DNA of 64,000 nucleotides, taken from Eriocheir sinensis. Its lineage: Eukaryota; Arthropoda; Malacostraca; Decapoda; Varunidae. Positions 14,290-23,994 of the stretch are shown here, piece by piece. The position numbers were made by a program, and so were the translations under genes. Position 1 is the stretch's first letter. Each line of letters starts with the position of its first letter. Below the pieces are notes generated by a model. It was not told where the DNA came from. It saw only the letters and a list, made by a program, of their open reading frames with translations, and searched no databases. The stretch lies in NCBI RefSeq assembly GCF_024679095.1, contig NW_026112152.1, positions 121,107 through 185,106 on the forward strand, written 5' to 3'.

Positions 14290-17200
14290 CAAGTAATGTT
14301 GTTTGATATGTTTCCAGGTAATGTTGTGTGATATGTTTCCAGGTAATGTTGTGTGATATGTTTCCAGGTAATGTCGTGTGATATGTTTCCAGGTAATGTT
14401 GTGTGATATGTTTCCAGGTAATGTTGTGTGATATGTTTCCAGGTAATGTTGTGTGATATGTTTCCAGGTAATGTTGTGTGATATGTTTTCAGGTAATGTC
14501 GTGTGATATGTTTCCAGGTAATGTTGTGTGATATGTTTCCAGGTAATGTTGTGTGATATTTTTCCAGGTAATGTTGTGTGATATGTTTCCAGGTAATGTT
14601 GTGTGATATGTTTCCAGGTAATGTTGTGTGATATGTTTCCAGGTAATGTTGTGTGATATGTTTCGAGGTAATGTGTGATATGTTTCGAGGTAATGTTGTG
14701 TGATATGTTTCGAGGTAATGTGTGATATGTTTCCAGGTAATGTCGTGTGATATGTTTCCAGGTAATGTGTGATATGTTTCCAGGTAATGTTGTGTGATAT
14801 GTTTCCAGGTAATGTTGTGTGATATGTTTCCAGGTAATGTTGTGTGATATGTTTCCAGGTAATGTTGTGTGATATGTTTCCAGGTAATGTTGTGTGATAT
14901 GTTTCCAGGTAATGTGTGATATGTTTCCAGGTAATGTTGTGTGATATGTTTCCAGGTAATGTTGTGTGATATGTTTCCAGGTAATGTCGTGTGATATGTT
15001 TCCAGGTAATGTTGTGTGATATGTTTCCAGGTAATGTTGTGTGATATGTTTCCAGGTAATGTTGTGTGATATGTTTCCAGGTAATGTCGTGTGATATGTT
15101 TCAAGGTAATGTTGTGTGATATGTTTCCAGGTAATGTTGTGTGATATGTTTCCAGGTAATGTTGTGTGATATGTTTCAGGTAATGGCTCGTGATATGTTT
15201 CCAGGTAATGTTGTGTGATATGTTTCCAGGTAATGTTGTGTGATATGTTTCCAGGTAATGTTGTGTGATATGTTTCCAGGTAATGTTGTGTGATATGTTT
15301 CCAGGTAATGTTGTGTGATATGTTTCCAGGTAATGTTGTGTGATATGTTTCCAGGTAATGTCGTGATATGTTTCCAGGTAATGTTGTGTGATATGTTTCC
15401 AGGTAATGTTGTGTGATATGTTTCCAGGTAATGTTGTGTGATATGTTTCCAGGTAATGTTGTGTGATATGTTTCCAGGTAATGTTGTGTGATATGTTTCC
15501 AGGTAATGTTGTGTGATATGTTTCGAGGTAATGTCGTGTGATATGTTTCCAGGTAATGTTGTGTGATATGTTTCCAGGTAATGTTGCGTGATATGTTTCC
15601 AGGTAATGTTGTGTGATATGTTTCCAGGTAATGTTGTGTGATATGTTTCCAGGTAATGTCGTGTGATATGTTTCCAGGTAATGTTGTGTGATATGTTTCC
15701 AGGTAATGTTGTGTGATATGTTTCCAGGTAATGTTGTGTGATATGTTTCCAGGTAATGTTGTGTGATATGTTTCCAGGTAATGTTGTGTGATATGTTTCC
15801 AGGTAATGTTGTGTGATATGTTTCCAGGTAATGTCGTGTGATATGTTTCCAGGTAATGTTGTGTGATATGTTTCCAGGTAATGTTGTGTGATATGTTTCC
15901 AGGTAATGTTGTGTGATATGTTTCCAGGTAATGTTGTGTGATATGTTTCCAGGTAATGTTGTGTGATATGTTTCCAGGTAATGTCGTGTGATATGTTTCC
16001 AGGTAATGTTGTGTGATATGTTTCCAGGTAATGTTGTGTGATATGTTTCCAGGTAATGTTGTGTGATATGTTTCCAGGTAATGTTGTGTGATATGTTTCC
16101 AGGTAATGTCGTGATATGTTTCCAGGTAATGTAGTGTGATATGTTTCCAGGTAATGTTGTGTGATATGTTTCCAGGTAATGTTGTGTGATATGTTTCCAG
16201 GTAATGTCGTGATATGTTTCCAGGTAATGTTGTGTGATATGTTTCCAGGTAATGTTGTGTGATATGTTTCCAGGTAATGTTGTGTGATATGTTTCCAGGT
16301 AATGTCGTGTGATATGTTTCCAGGTAATGTTGTGTGATATGTTTCCAGGTAATGTGTGATATGTTTCCAGGTAATGTTGTGTGATATGTTTCCAGGTAAT
16401 GTTGTGTGATATGTTTCCAGGTAATGTTGTGTGATATGTTTCCAGGTAATGTTGTGTGATATGTTTCCAGGTAATGTTGTGTGATATGTTTCCAGGTAAT
16501 GTTGTGTGATATGTTTCCAGGTAATGTTGTGTGATATGTTTCCAGGTCATTCCGAGTTATATGTTTCCAGGTAATGTTGTGTGATATGTTTCCAGGTAAT
16601 GTTGTGTGATATGTTTCCAGGTAATGTTGTGTGATATGTTTCCAGGTAATGTTGTGTGATATGTTTCCAGGTAATGTTGTGTGATATGTTTCCAGGTAAT
16701 GTTGTGTGATATGTTTCCAGGTAATGTTGTGTGATATGTTTCCAGGTAATGTCGTGATATGTTTCCAGGTAACGTTGTGTGATATGTTTCCAGGTAATGT
16801 TGTGTGATATGTTTCCAGGTAATGTTGTGTGATATGTTTCCAGGTAATGTCGTGATATGTTTCCAGGTAATGTTGTGTGATATGTTTCCAGGTAATGTTG
16901 TGTGATATGTTTCCAGGTAATGTTGTGTGATATGTTTCCAGGTAATGTCGTGTGATATGTTTCCAGGTAATGTTGTGTGATATGTTTCCAGGTAATGTTG
17001 TGTGATATGTTTCCAGGTAATGTTGTGTGATATGTTTCCAGGTAATGTGTGATATGTTTCCAGGTAATGTTGTGTGATATGTTTCCAGGTAATGTTGTGT
17101 GATATGTTTCCAGGTAATGTTGTGTGATATGTTTCCAGGTAATGTCGTGATAAGTTTACAGGTAATGTTGTGATATGTTTCCAGGTAATGTTGTGTGATA

Positions 17201-18660
17201 TGTTTCCAGGTAATGTTGTGTGATATGTTTCCAGGTAATGTTGTGTGATATGTTTCCAGGTAATGTTGTGTGATATGTTTCCAGGTAATGTTGTGTGATA
17301 TGTTTCCAGGTAATGTTGTGTGATATGTTTCCAGGTAATGTTGTGATATGTTTCCAGGTAATGTTGTGTGATGTTTCCAGGTAATGTCGTGTGATATGTT
17401 TCCAGGTAATGTTGTGTGATATGTTTCCAGGTAATGTTGTGTGATATGTTTCCAGGTAATGTTGTGTGATATGTTTCCAGGTAATGTTGTGTGATATGTT
17501 TCCAGGTAATGTTGTGTGATATGTTTCCAGGTAATGTTGTGTGATATGTTTCCAGGTAATGTTGTGTGATATGTTTCCAGGTAATGTTGTGTGATATGTT
17601 GTGTGATATGTTTCCAGGTAATGTTGTGTGATTTGTTTCCAGGTAATGTTGTGTGATATGTTTCCAGGTTATGTTGTGTGATATGTTTCCAGGTAATGTC
17701 GTATGCTATGTTTCCAGGTAATGTTGTGTGATATGTTTCCAGGTAATGTTGTGTGATATGTTTCCAGGTAATGTTGTGTGATATGTTTCCAGGTAATGTT
17801 GTGTGATATGTTTCCAGGTAATGTTGTGTGATATGTTTCCAGGTAATGTTGTGTGATATGTTTCCAGGTAATGTTGTGTGATATGTTTCAGGTAATGTTG
17901 TGATATGCTTCCAGGTAATGTTGTGTGATATGTTTCCAGGTAATGTTGTGTGATATGTTTCCAGGTAATGTTGTGTGATATGTTTCCAGGTAATGTTGTG
18001 TGATATGTTTCCAGGTAATGTTGTGTGATATGTTTCCAGGTAATGTTGTGTGATATGTTTCCAGGTAATGTTGTGTGATATGTTTCCAGGTAATGTTGTG
18101 TGATATGTTTCCAGGTAATGTTGTGTGATATGTTTCCAGGTAATGTTGTGTGATATGTTTCCAGGTAATGTTGTGTGATATGTTTCCAGGTAATGTTGTG
18201 TGATATGTTTCCAGGTAATGTTGTGTGATATGTTATCAGGTAATGTTGTGTGATATGTTTCCAGGTAATGTTGCGTGATATGTTTCCAGGTAATGTTGTG
18301 TGATATGTTTCCAGGTAATGTAGTGTGATATGTTTCCAGGTAATGTGTGATATGTTTCCAGGTAATGTTGTGTGATATGTTTCCAGGTAATGTTGTGTGA
18401 TATGTTTCCAGGTAATGTTGTGTGATATGTTTCCAGGTAATGTTGTGTGATATGTTTCCAGGTAATGTTGTGTGATATGTTTCCAGGTAATGTTGTGTGA
18501 TATGTTTCCAGGTAATGTTGTGTGATATGTTTCCAGGTAATGTGTGATATGTTTCCAGGTAATGTTGTGTGATATGTTTCCAGGTAATGTTGTGTGATAT
18601 GTTTCCAGGTAATGTTGCGTGATATGTTTCCAGGTAATGTCTTGTGATATGTTTCCAGGT
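14290..18660. repeat. homogenised core of the minisatellite
   Basis: Units here are almost all the same full-length 25-bp T-variant with TTTCCA. There are long runs of identical copies, for example about 16,560-16,740 and 17,930-18,230. This contrasts with the mixed 23-, 24- and 25-bp units of 1-7,000 and the degraded units after 18,950. Confidence 0.75.
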
Positions 18661-18949
18661 AATGTGTGGGTATATGTTTCCAGGTAATGCTGTGTGATAT
18701 GTTTCCAGGTAATGTCGCGTGATATGTTTCCAGGTAATGTTGTGTGATATGTTTCCAGGTAATGTTGTGTGATATGTTTCCAGGTAATGTCGTGTGATAT
18801 GTTTCCAGGTAATGTTGTGTGATATGTTTCCAGGTAATGTCGTGTGATATGTTTCCAGGTAATGTTGCGTGATATGTTTCCAGGTAATGTTGTGTGATAT
18901 GTTTCCAGGTAATGTTGCGTGATATGTTTCCAGGTAATGCTATGTGATA

Positions 18950-19743
18950 TGTTTCCAGGTAATGTCGTGTGATATGTTTCCAGGTAATATTATATGATAT
19001 GTTTCCAGGTAATGTTTTGTGATATGTTTCCAGGTAATGTCGTGTGATGTGTTTCCAGGTAATGTTGTGTGATTTGTTTCCAGGTAATGTCGTTTGATAT
19101 GTTTCTTGGTAATGTTGTGTTGTATGTTTCCAGGCTATGTCATGTGATATGTTTCCAGGTAATGTCGTGTGATATGTTTTCAGGTAATGTCGTCCGATAT
19201 GTTTCCAGGTAATGTTGTGTGATATGTTTCCAGGTCATGCTGTGTGATATGTTTTCAGGTAATGTTGTGATGTGTTTCCAGGTAATGTGATATGTTTCCA
19301 GGTAATGTCGTGTAGTATATTTTCTTTCCAGGAAATGTTGTGTGATATGTTTCCTTTCCAGGTAATGTCGTGTAATATGTTTCCAGGTAATGTCGTATAA
19401 TATGTTTCCAGGTAATGTTGTGTGATATGTTTGCAGGTAATGTTGTGTGATATGTTTCCTTTCCAGGTAATGTCGTATAATATGTTTCCAGGTAATGTAA
19501 TGTGATATGTTTGCAGGTAATGTTGTGTGATATGTTTCCATTAATATCGTGTGATATGTTTCCAGGTAATGTCATGTGATATGTTTCCAGGTAAGGTCAT
19601 GTGATATGCTTCCAGGTAATGTTGTGTGATGTGTTACCAGGTAATGTCGTGTGATATGTTTCAAGGTAATGTTGTGTGATATGTTTCCAGTAATGTTTTG
19701 TGATGTGTTTTCAGATAATGTTTGGTGATATATTTCCAGTTAA
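18950..19743. repeat. degenerate right edge of the minisatellite
   Basis: Units carry many private changes (GTCATG, GTATAA, TTTGCAGG). Several have a duplicated TTTCC giving TTTCCTTTCCAG (about 19,322, 19,350 and 19,457). Decay of this kind is expected at the edge of an array that is homogenised from inside. The last recognisable unit ends at about 19,743 and LINE sequence follows directly. Confidence 0.8.
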
Positions 19744-20170
19744 GGTTGCCCTGCAGCCTCCAGCCTGGAGTCATGTAATTCCTGTTGAGAGGGTCTTCTG
19801 TTGAAAGAAGTTGAATAATGCAGAGTGGAGTCATCAGTGTATGAGTGGAAAGGCCAGTTTGTTATGGAAAGAAGATCATTGATGAATAACAGAAATATAG
19901 TGGGTGATAGGACAGAGCCCTGTGGAACACCACTGTTGATAGGCTTAGGGGAAGAACAGTGACAGTCTACCACGGCAGAGATAGAACGGCCGGAAAGGAA
20001 ACTGGAAATAAAGGAACAGAGAGTGATATAATCCGAAAGAGGGCAGTTTAGAATGCAAAGATTTGTGCCAGACTCTATCGAAGGCTTTCGATATACCTAG
20101 CTCAACATAGAAAGTTTCACCGAAACGGCTAAGGAGGCACTCCATTAGGTCCATAAGCCTTCTGAGAGTT
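19740..20170 (-). pseudogene. LINE A1 reverse transcriptase fragment
   Basis: Reverse transcriptase core read in two frames. First comes ISKAFDRVWHKSL, the RT palm aspartate motif. Then [11 protein letters not shown] and FINDLL, followed by the active-site box, which here reads YTDD instead of the YADD seen in copy A6. The substitution lies next to the two catalytic aspartates and, with the frameshifts, suggests an inactive relic. The fragment ends at RLEAAG where the minisatellite begins, so the 3' quarter of the LINE protein is absent. Confidence 0.85.
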
Positions 20171-20455
20171 GAGGCCAGAGAGTGCATAGAGAACAACATT
20201 ATGAAAATCTTAATAACAGGCATGAAGGAGTCAGAAAGGGGATGAGTAGGAGGAATATGCCCAGAATCGTCCAGACTGGAGTTGTTACAGAAAGTTTGAG
20301 TGAAGAGTTCAGCCTTAGAGACAGATGAGACGGCAGTGCTGCCGTCTGGGTTAAGAAGAGGAGGGAAAGAGGAAGAAGTGAAATTGGAGGAGATATTTTT
20401 GGCTAAGTGACAGAAGTCTCTGGAAGAATTAGAGAAAACAAGGTGTTTACATTTG

Positions 20456-20734
20456 CTATGAATAAAGGATTTTTTGGGTAAGTCGAAGAATAGATTTGGC
20501 ACGATTCCGGGCGGAAATGTAAAAATCATGGTTAGCGGGAGTTCGAAGACTTTGGTACCTTTTGTGAGCTTCCTCTCTATCTTTGATAGCACGATAACAA
20601 GCGTGATTAAACCAAGGCTTTTTAGCATGGGGAGGAGAGAAAGTACGTGGAATGTATGCCTCCATTTCAAAGACAATCACCTCTGTGAAGCGATGGGCAC
20701 ACACAGAGGGGTCCCTCCTGGATGCAGTAACCAT
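20456..20734 (-). pseudogene. LINE A1 linker between endonuclease and RT
   Basis: Basic 92-codon stretch containing PWFNHAC and HKRYQSL and ending [12 protein letters not shown]. This is the conserved region between endonuclease and reverse transcriptase in this family, and matching sequence occurs in copies A4, A5 and A6. It closes at a stop in the KSFI region, and the following part (NSSRDFCHLAKNIS) is readable in another frame, so at least one frameshift is present. Confidence 0.8.
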
Positions 20735-20744
20735 TCCACGAGAA

Positions 20745-21143
20745 CTATGAAAAGTACATCCTCAGGTCATCCCACCGAGCTGAAGCAAATTGCCCTAAGC
20801 ATCGCCTCTTTGGTGGGTCCAGAGGATGTACAGGAGTGATAGGACAGGATACATAAATAGGGTTGTGATCGGAGGAGCCCAACGGAAAGAACAGTTTGAC
20901 AGAGTAAGCAGAAGTGTTAGAGGTAAGGAAGAGATCTAGTATGTTGGGCCTGTCTCCAGGACGGTCGGGAATACGTGTAGGGTGCTGAACCAACTGCTCT
21001 AGGTCGTTGAAGAGAGCAAAGCTGTAGGCTTGTTCACCAGGCTGGTCAGTGAAAGAGGATGAAAACCAAGGCTGGTGGTGAACATTAAAATCTCCCAAAA
21101 TGGAGATTTCAGCGAAGGGAGAGTGGGTCAAGATGTGCTCCAC
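20745..21143 (-). pseudogene. LINE A1 endonuclease, C-terminal half
   Basis: Apurinic-type endonuclease of a Jockey-like LINE, the enzyme that nicks target DNA before reverse transcription. Visible family motifs are [11 protein letters not shown] near the start, NILDLF, and SDHNPI, the last carrying the catalytic Asp-His pair. The N-terminal half (the NIRGLRSNF and TETQ blocks seen in copy A6) is missing because the copy stops at the GT repeat at 21,206. The frame closes soon after WDDLRMYFS; homologous protein continues in another frame at 20,734, so a frameshift separates them. Confidence 0.85.
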
Positions 21144-21203
21144 TTAAGAGTTCAAATAGTCAAAGAATTTTACATAGTTAGTAGAGCTAGGTGAGAGATA
21201 AAC

Positions 21204-21205
<2 letters not shown>

Positions 21206-21273
<68 letters not shown>
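21206..21273. repeat. (GT)n microsatellite
   Basis: About 34 GT dinucleotides. It begins exactly where family A sequence (GAGAGATAAACAG) breaks off relative to intact copy A6 near 50,300, so it marks the 5' edge of copy A1. Confidence 0.97.
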
Positions 21274-21274
<1 letters not shown>

Positions 21275-21639
21275 CAATAGTGTTGTAACTCATACATATA
21301 AGAGTGTACAACAGTGATAAAAGTCATAAATGTAATATAGACTAAAATATGTACGTAAATATTATTAGTGCTGCAATACAGTAAATGTGTCACGGTTTCA
21401 ATGTAATCTAGGGCACTGTGTCACTCTTTCTTTCATCCTTCCAAACCCTTCCTTCGATCTAACTTCCTTCTCTCAACTCCTCTCCTTCCTTATCTATCTT
21501 TACCTCCATACTTTCCATCACTCCCCTCATCCCTCTCCCGTTTTTTTTTTAATCTCCCTATGCGTTATGTGCATGGCTCCCCTCGCTTACGTGCGTGAAT
21601 ATAATCAAAACCTCATAATATACCTCATAAGGGAATGCG
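21274..21639. other. Unassigned DNA, partly pyrimidine-rich
   Basis: No motif or recognisable coding sequence. The second half (about 21,420-21,560) is C/T-rich. The 160-codon + frame starting here is low-complexity translation. Confidence 0.6.
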
Positions 21640-22335
21640 TTCACCAAGAAACTACATTACTACAACTCACACCGTACCTATCAAAAAATATGTATCAATT
21701 GTATCTTCCAAAATGTATCAACTGTGTCTTCCAAAAAAATACGTATCAAATCTTTCAAATGTATATAATCTTCCAAAAAAATGTATCACTTCGTTTAAAT
21801 GTGTTATCTGTATCTTCCAAAAAGAAGTATCAAATCTTACAAATGTATCAAATCTTTCAAATGTGTTAACTGTATCTTCCAAAAGAAGTATCAAATCTTC
21901 CAAATCTATCAAATCTTCCAAAAAAATGTATCAAATCTTTCAAAAGTGTTAACTGTATCTTCCAAAAGAAGTATTAAATCGTCCAAATGTTTCAAATCTT
22001 CCCCCAAAAATGTATCAAATCTTTCAAATATGTTAACTGTATCTTCCAAAAAAAGTATCAAGTCTTCCAAATCTATCAAATCTTCCAAAAAAGTGTATCA
22101 AATCTTTCAAATGTGTTAACTGTATCTTCCAAAAAAAGTATCAAATCTTCCAAATCTATCAAATCTTCCCCCAAAAATGTATCAAATCTTTCAAATGTGT
22201 TAACTGTATCTTCCAAAAAAAGTATCAAATCTTCCAAATGTGTCAAGTCTTCCAAATAAATATAATCTTCCCCCAAAAAGTTGTATCAAATCTTCCAAAT
22301 GTGTCAACTGTATCATCCCTCCAAATAATGTATAA
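21640..22335. repeat. 83-bp tandem repeat built from TATCAAATCTTCCAAA
   Basis: A landmark GTGTTAACTGTATCTTCC recurs at about 21,801, 21,862, 21,945, 22,030, 22,111 and 22,194, so the period is about 83 bp (the first is shorter). Each unit consists of several copies of a 16-18 bp subrepeat, TATCAAATCTTCCAAA with T/C changes. Open frames on both strands here are by-products. Confidence 0.9.
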
Positions 22336-22644
22336 AGTCTACGGTCCGGGCTTTACTTTACCCCTTTACTTTACGGACTTTACCCCTGACACCGTAACTG
22401 CACCAGCCATTCTGTCTCATGGATAACGTCAACTAAAGCACCCAAAATGCACATGTCTATATTCCTTCCCTTTTTTTCATCCTTCAGATCCTTCCTCAGT
22501 TCTAAGTTCCTTCTCCCACCTCCCGCTCTTTACTTTTCCTCTTTACTTTCATATCTTCCCTCATCCACGTTTTGACATATTTTATTTCCTACTTTCCTCT
22601 CCCCGTTTCTGTATCTTCTAATAATTCCTTCTTTCTTCCTCCGT

Positions 22645-22648
<4 letters not shown>
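22336..22648. other. Unassigned DNA
   Basis: Contains a small imperfect TTTACCCC/TTTACGGAC reiteration at 22,345-22,390, then C/T-rich sequence. No gene or element recognised. Confidence 0.6.

Positions 22649-22703
<55 letters not shown>
22649..22703. repeat. (TG)n microsatellite
   Basis: About 27 TG dinucleotides, directly visible. Confidence 0.97.
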
Positions 22704-22705
<2 letters not shown>

Positions 22706-22729
22706 GTAGGGGAAACCTTATCAATGTTT

Positions 22730-23430
22730 TCTCACGTGTTAATTGTGTTTATATTTGTTTCAGTTTCAGAATATCCGTTTTTTGTCTCTTCCCTTCCCTC
22801 TTTCTTCCCTTCCTCCCTCGTTTTTGTTTTATTATTTTTTCCCTCTCTATTCATCATTATTTCTTCCTCACTTCCTTCATTCGCATCTTTATCTTTCTTC
22901 CTATTCCTCTGATTCTATATTCCTTTGACTCTTCCCTTTTAGTTCCTATTGGTCTTCTTTACCTCTCCCTTCCTTCTCTATTCATCATTCATTTCTTCCT
23001 TATTTCCTTCATTCGTATCTATACTTTTCTTCCTATTCCTCTGATTCTATATTCCTTTGACTCTTCTTCTTTTGTTCCTTTTGGTCTTCTTTACCTCTCC
23101 CTTCTTTCCTTCTTTCTTTCCTTTTTTTCTCCTACTACTTTCTTTCCATATCCCCTTCCCTCTCTCCCTTCCTTTATTCCTTCTTTTATTCTCCCTATCA
23201 CTTTCTCCCGTTTATTTTGCTCCTATATTCCCTTCCCTCTCTCCCTCCATCTATTCCCTCTTTTATCCTCCTTATTTCCTCCCTTTTTTATTCCTATCGT
23301 TATCTTTCCTCCCATAATTCTTCCCATCCTTTTCTCCCTTTACTCTTTTTTTTTATACACATTATTTTTTTTTATATATCTCCGCTTTCCCTCCTTTCTG
23401 CGCCCTTCTCTTCTTTACTTTCTACGGTGG
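22730..23430. repeat. Polypyrimidine low-complexity tract
   Basis: C/T-rich DNA with irregular TTCCTTCC and TCTTCC motifs. It contains a near-duplicate of about 130 bp: the block with TCATTATTTCTTCCTCACTTCC at 22,850 resembles that at 22,985, both followed by TTGACTCTTC. The 269-codon + frame across it is compositional. Confidence 0.85.
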
Positions 23431-23432
23431 GT

Positions 23433-23721
23433 GTTTGAAGCAGGGGTGTGGAGTCGGAAATAAAAAATCGACCTGACTCTAGGAAATTTCGACTGCGACC
23501 TGACTTCGACTCCGACCTCGATTCTGACTCCACCCCCTCCCTCTTCTGCAGTACAATGGTAGGCAACAAATCTTAGCCACAAAATATCACACGTATCGTA
23601 AGTAGTCGGAGTCGGAGATATTTTTACCGACCTGACTCATACTCCTACTCCGACAAAAAGAAAGCGACTCCGGCGACTTAAACGGCGACTCAGATTCCGA
23701 CTCCACACCCTTGGTTTGTAG
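23433..23721. mobile_element. Non-autonomous hAT-type element with target duplication
   Basis: The element proper is 23,441-23,713 (273 bp). It starts CAGGGGTGTGGAGTCGGAA and the reverse complement of its end is CAAGGGTGTGGAGTCGGAA, so the terminal inverted repeats match at 18 of 19 positions. Flanks are GTTTGAAG (23,433-23,440) and GTTTGTAG (23,714-23,721), an 8-bp duplication with one mismatch, the size expected for hAT. The interior is largely degenerate GACTCC/GACCTG hexamers. No transposase is encoded, so it would have depended on a hAT transposase elsewhere. Confidence 0.85.
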
Positions 23722-23994
23722 TACGCGTTGAGTCACACAGCTTCGGTTATCTCGTGAATTAACACGGTCAAGAACAGAGGCAAGACCTGTGAGTGATATT
23801 TTTAGGTTTGTTACACATGCTTGGACCTGAATTTTGCTAGGACTGTTAAAGAATACGAGGGGGACTAACCAACAGGTGCCGAGCCGCTATACAAGCAGAA
23901 CGCATAAAGAAAGCCAATATTGTCCTGGGTATTACTTACGTACGATTTTTTTTTTTGCGGCAAAAGGGCAAAAAAAAAGGGAAAAAAAGCCAGC
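23722..23994. other. Unassigned DNA
   Basis: No recognisable gene. Contains a T-run and A-rich stretch (23,946-23,990) just before the E1 LINE sequence begins. Confidence 0.55.

Larger units (their letters stand above)
1..19743. repeat. 25-bp minisatellite array, left edge open
   Basis: Roughly 790 head-to-tail copies of a 25-bp unit that starts GGTAATGTTGTGTG and ends TTTCCA. Common variants have C for T at position 9 (GTCGTG), lack one GT (23 bp), or have TTTCA for TTTCCA (24 bp). All copies lie in one orientation. The + strand is about 72% G+T with only two C per unit. Since 25 is not a multiple of three and the complement has no stop in any frame, the - strand gives long His/Thr-rich open frames (up to 885 codons). 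These are a by-product, not genes. The array meets a LINE at about 19,744 and its left end lies outside the window. Confidence 0.97.
19744..21205 (-). mobile_element. Family A LINE (Jockey-like), copy A1, truncated at both ends
   Basis: Read on the reverse strand this is part of a non-LTR retrotransposon: endonuclease C-terminal half (21,143 to about 20,750), linker (20,734-20,456), then reverse transcriptase (20,170-19,744). It ends at the minisatellite on its 3' side, just past the RT active site. On its 5' side it ends at a GT microsatellite. Compared with copies A5 and A6 there is an internal deletion near 20,140: sequence of the GPDG region is joined straight to SRFGETF, skipping the QYGFRRGRSTGDLL segment. 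Several frames are needed to read it, so it is dead. Confidence 0.9.

Noticed and set aside
13893..16550. 885-codon reverse-strand open frame of His/Thr/Asn-rich 25-residue repeats with many Asn-x-Ser/Thr sites
   Set aside because: The complement of the 25-bp unit has no stop in any frame, so long frames are automatic; there are comparable frames throughout the array, and no start context or flanking gene structure.
1..19743. CRISPR-like array of short repeats
   Set aside because: Units are contiguous with no unique spacers, the context is eukaryotic and no cas genes exist.
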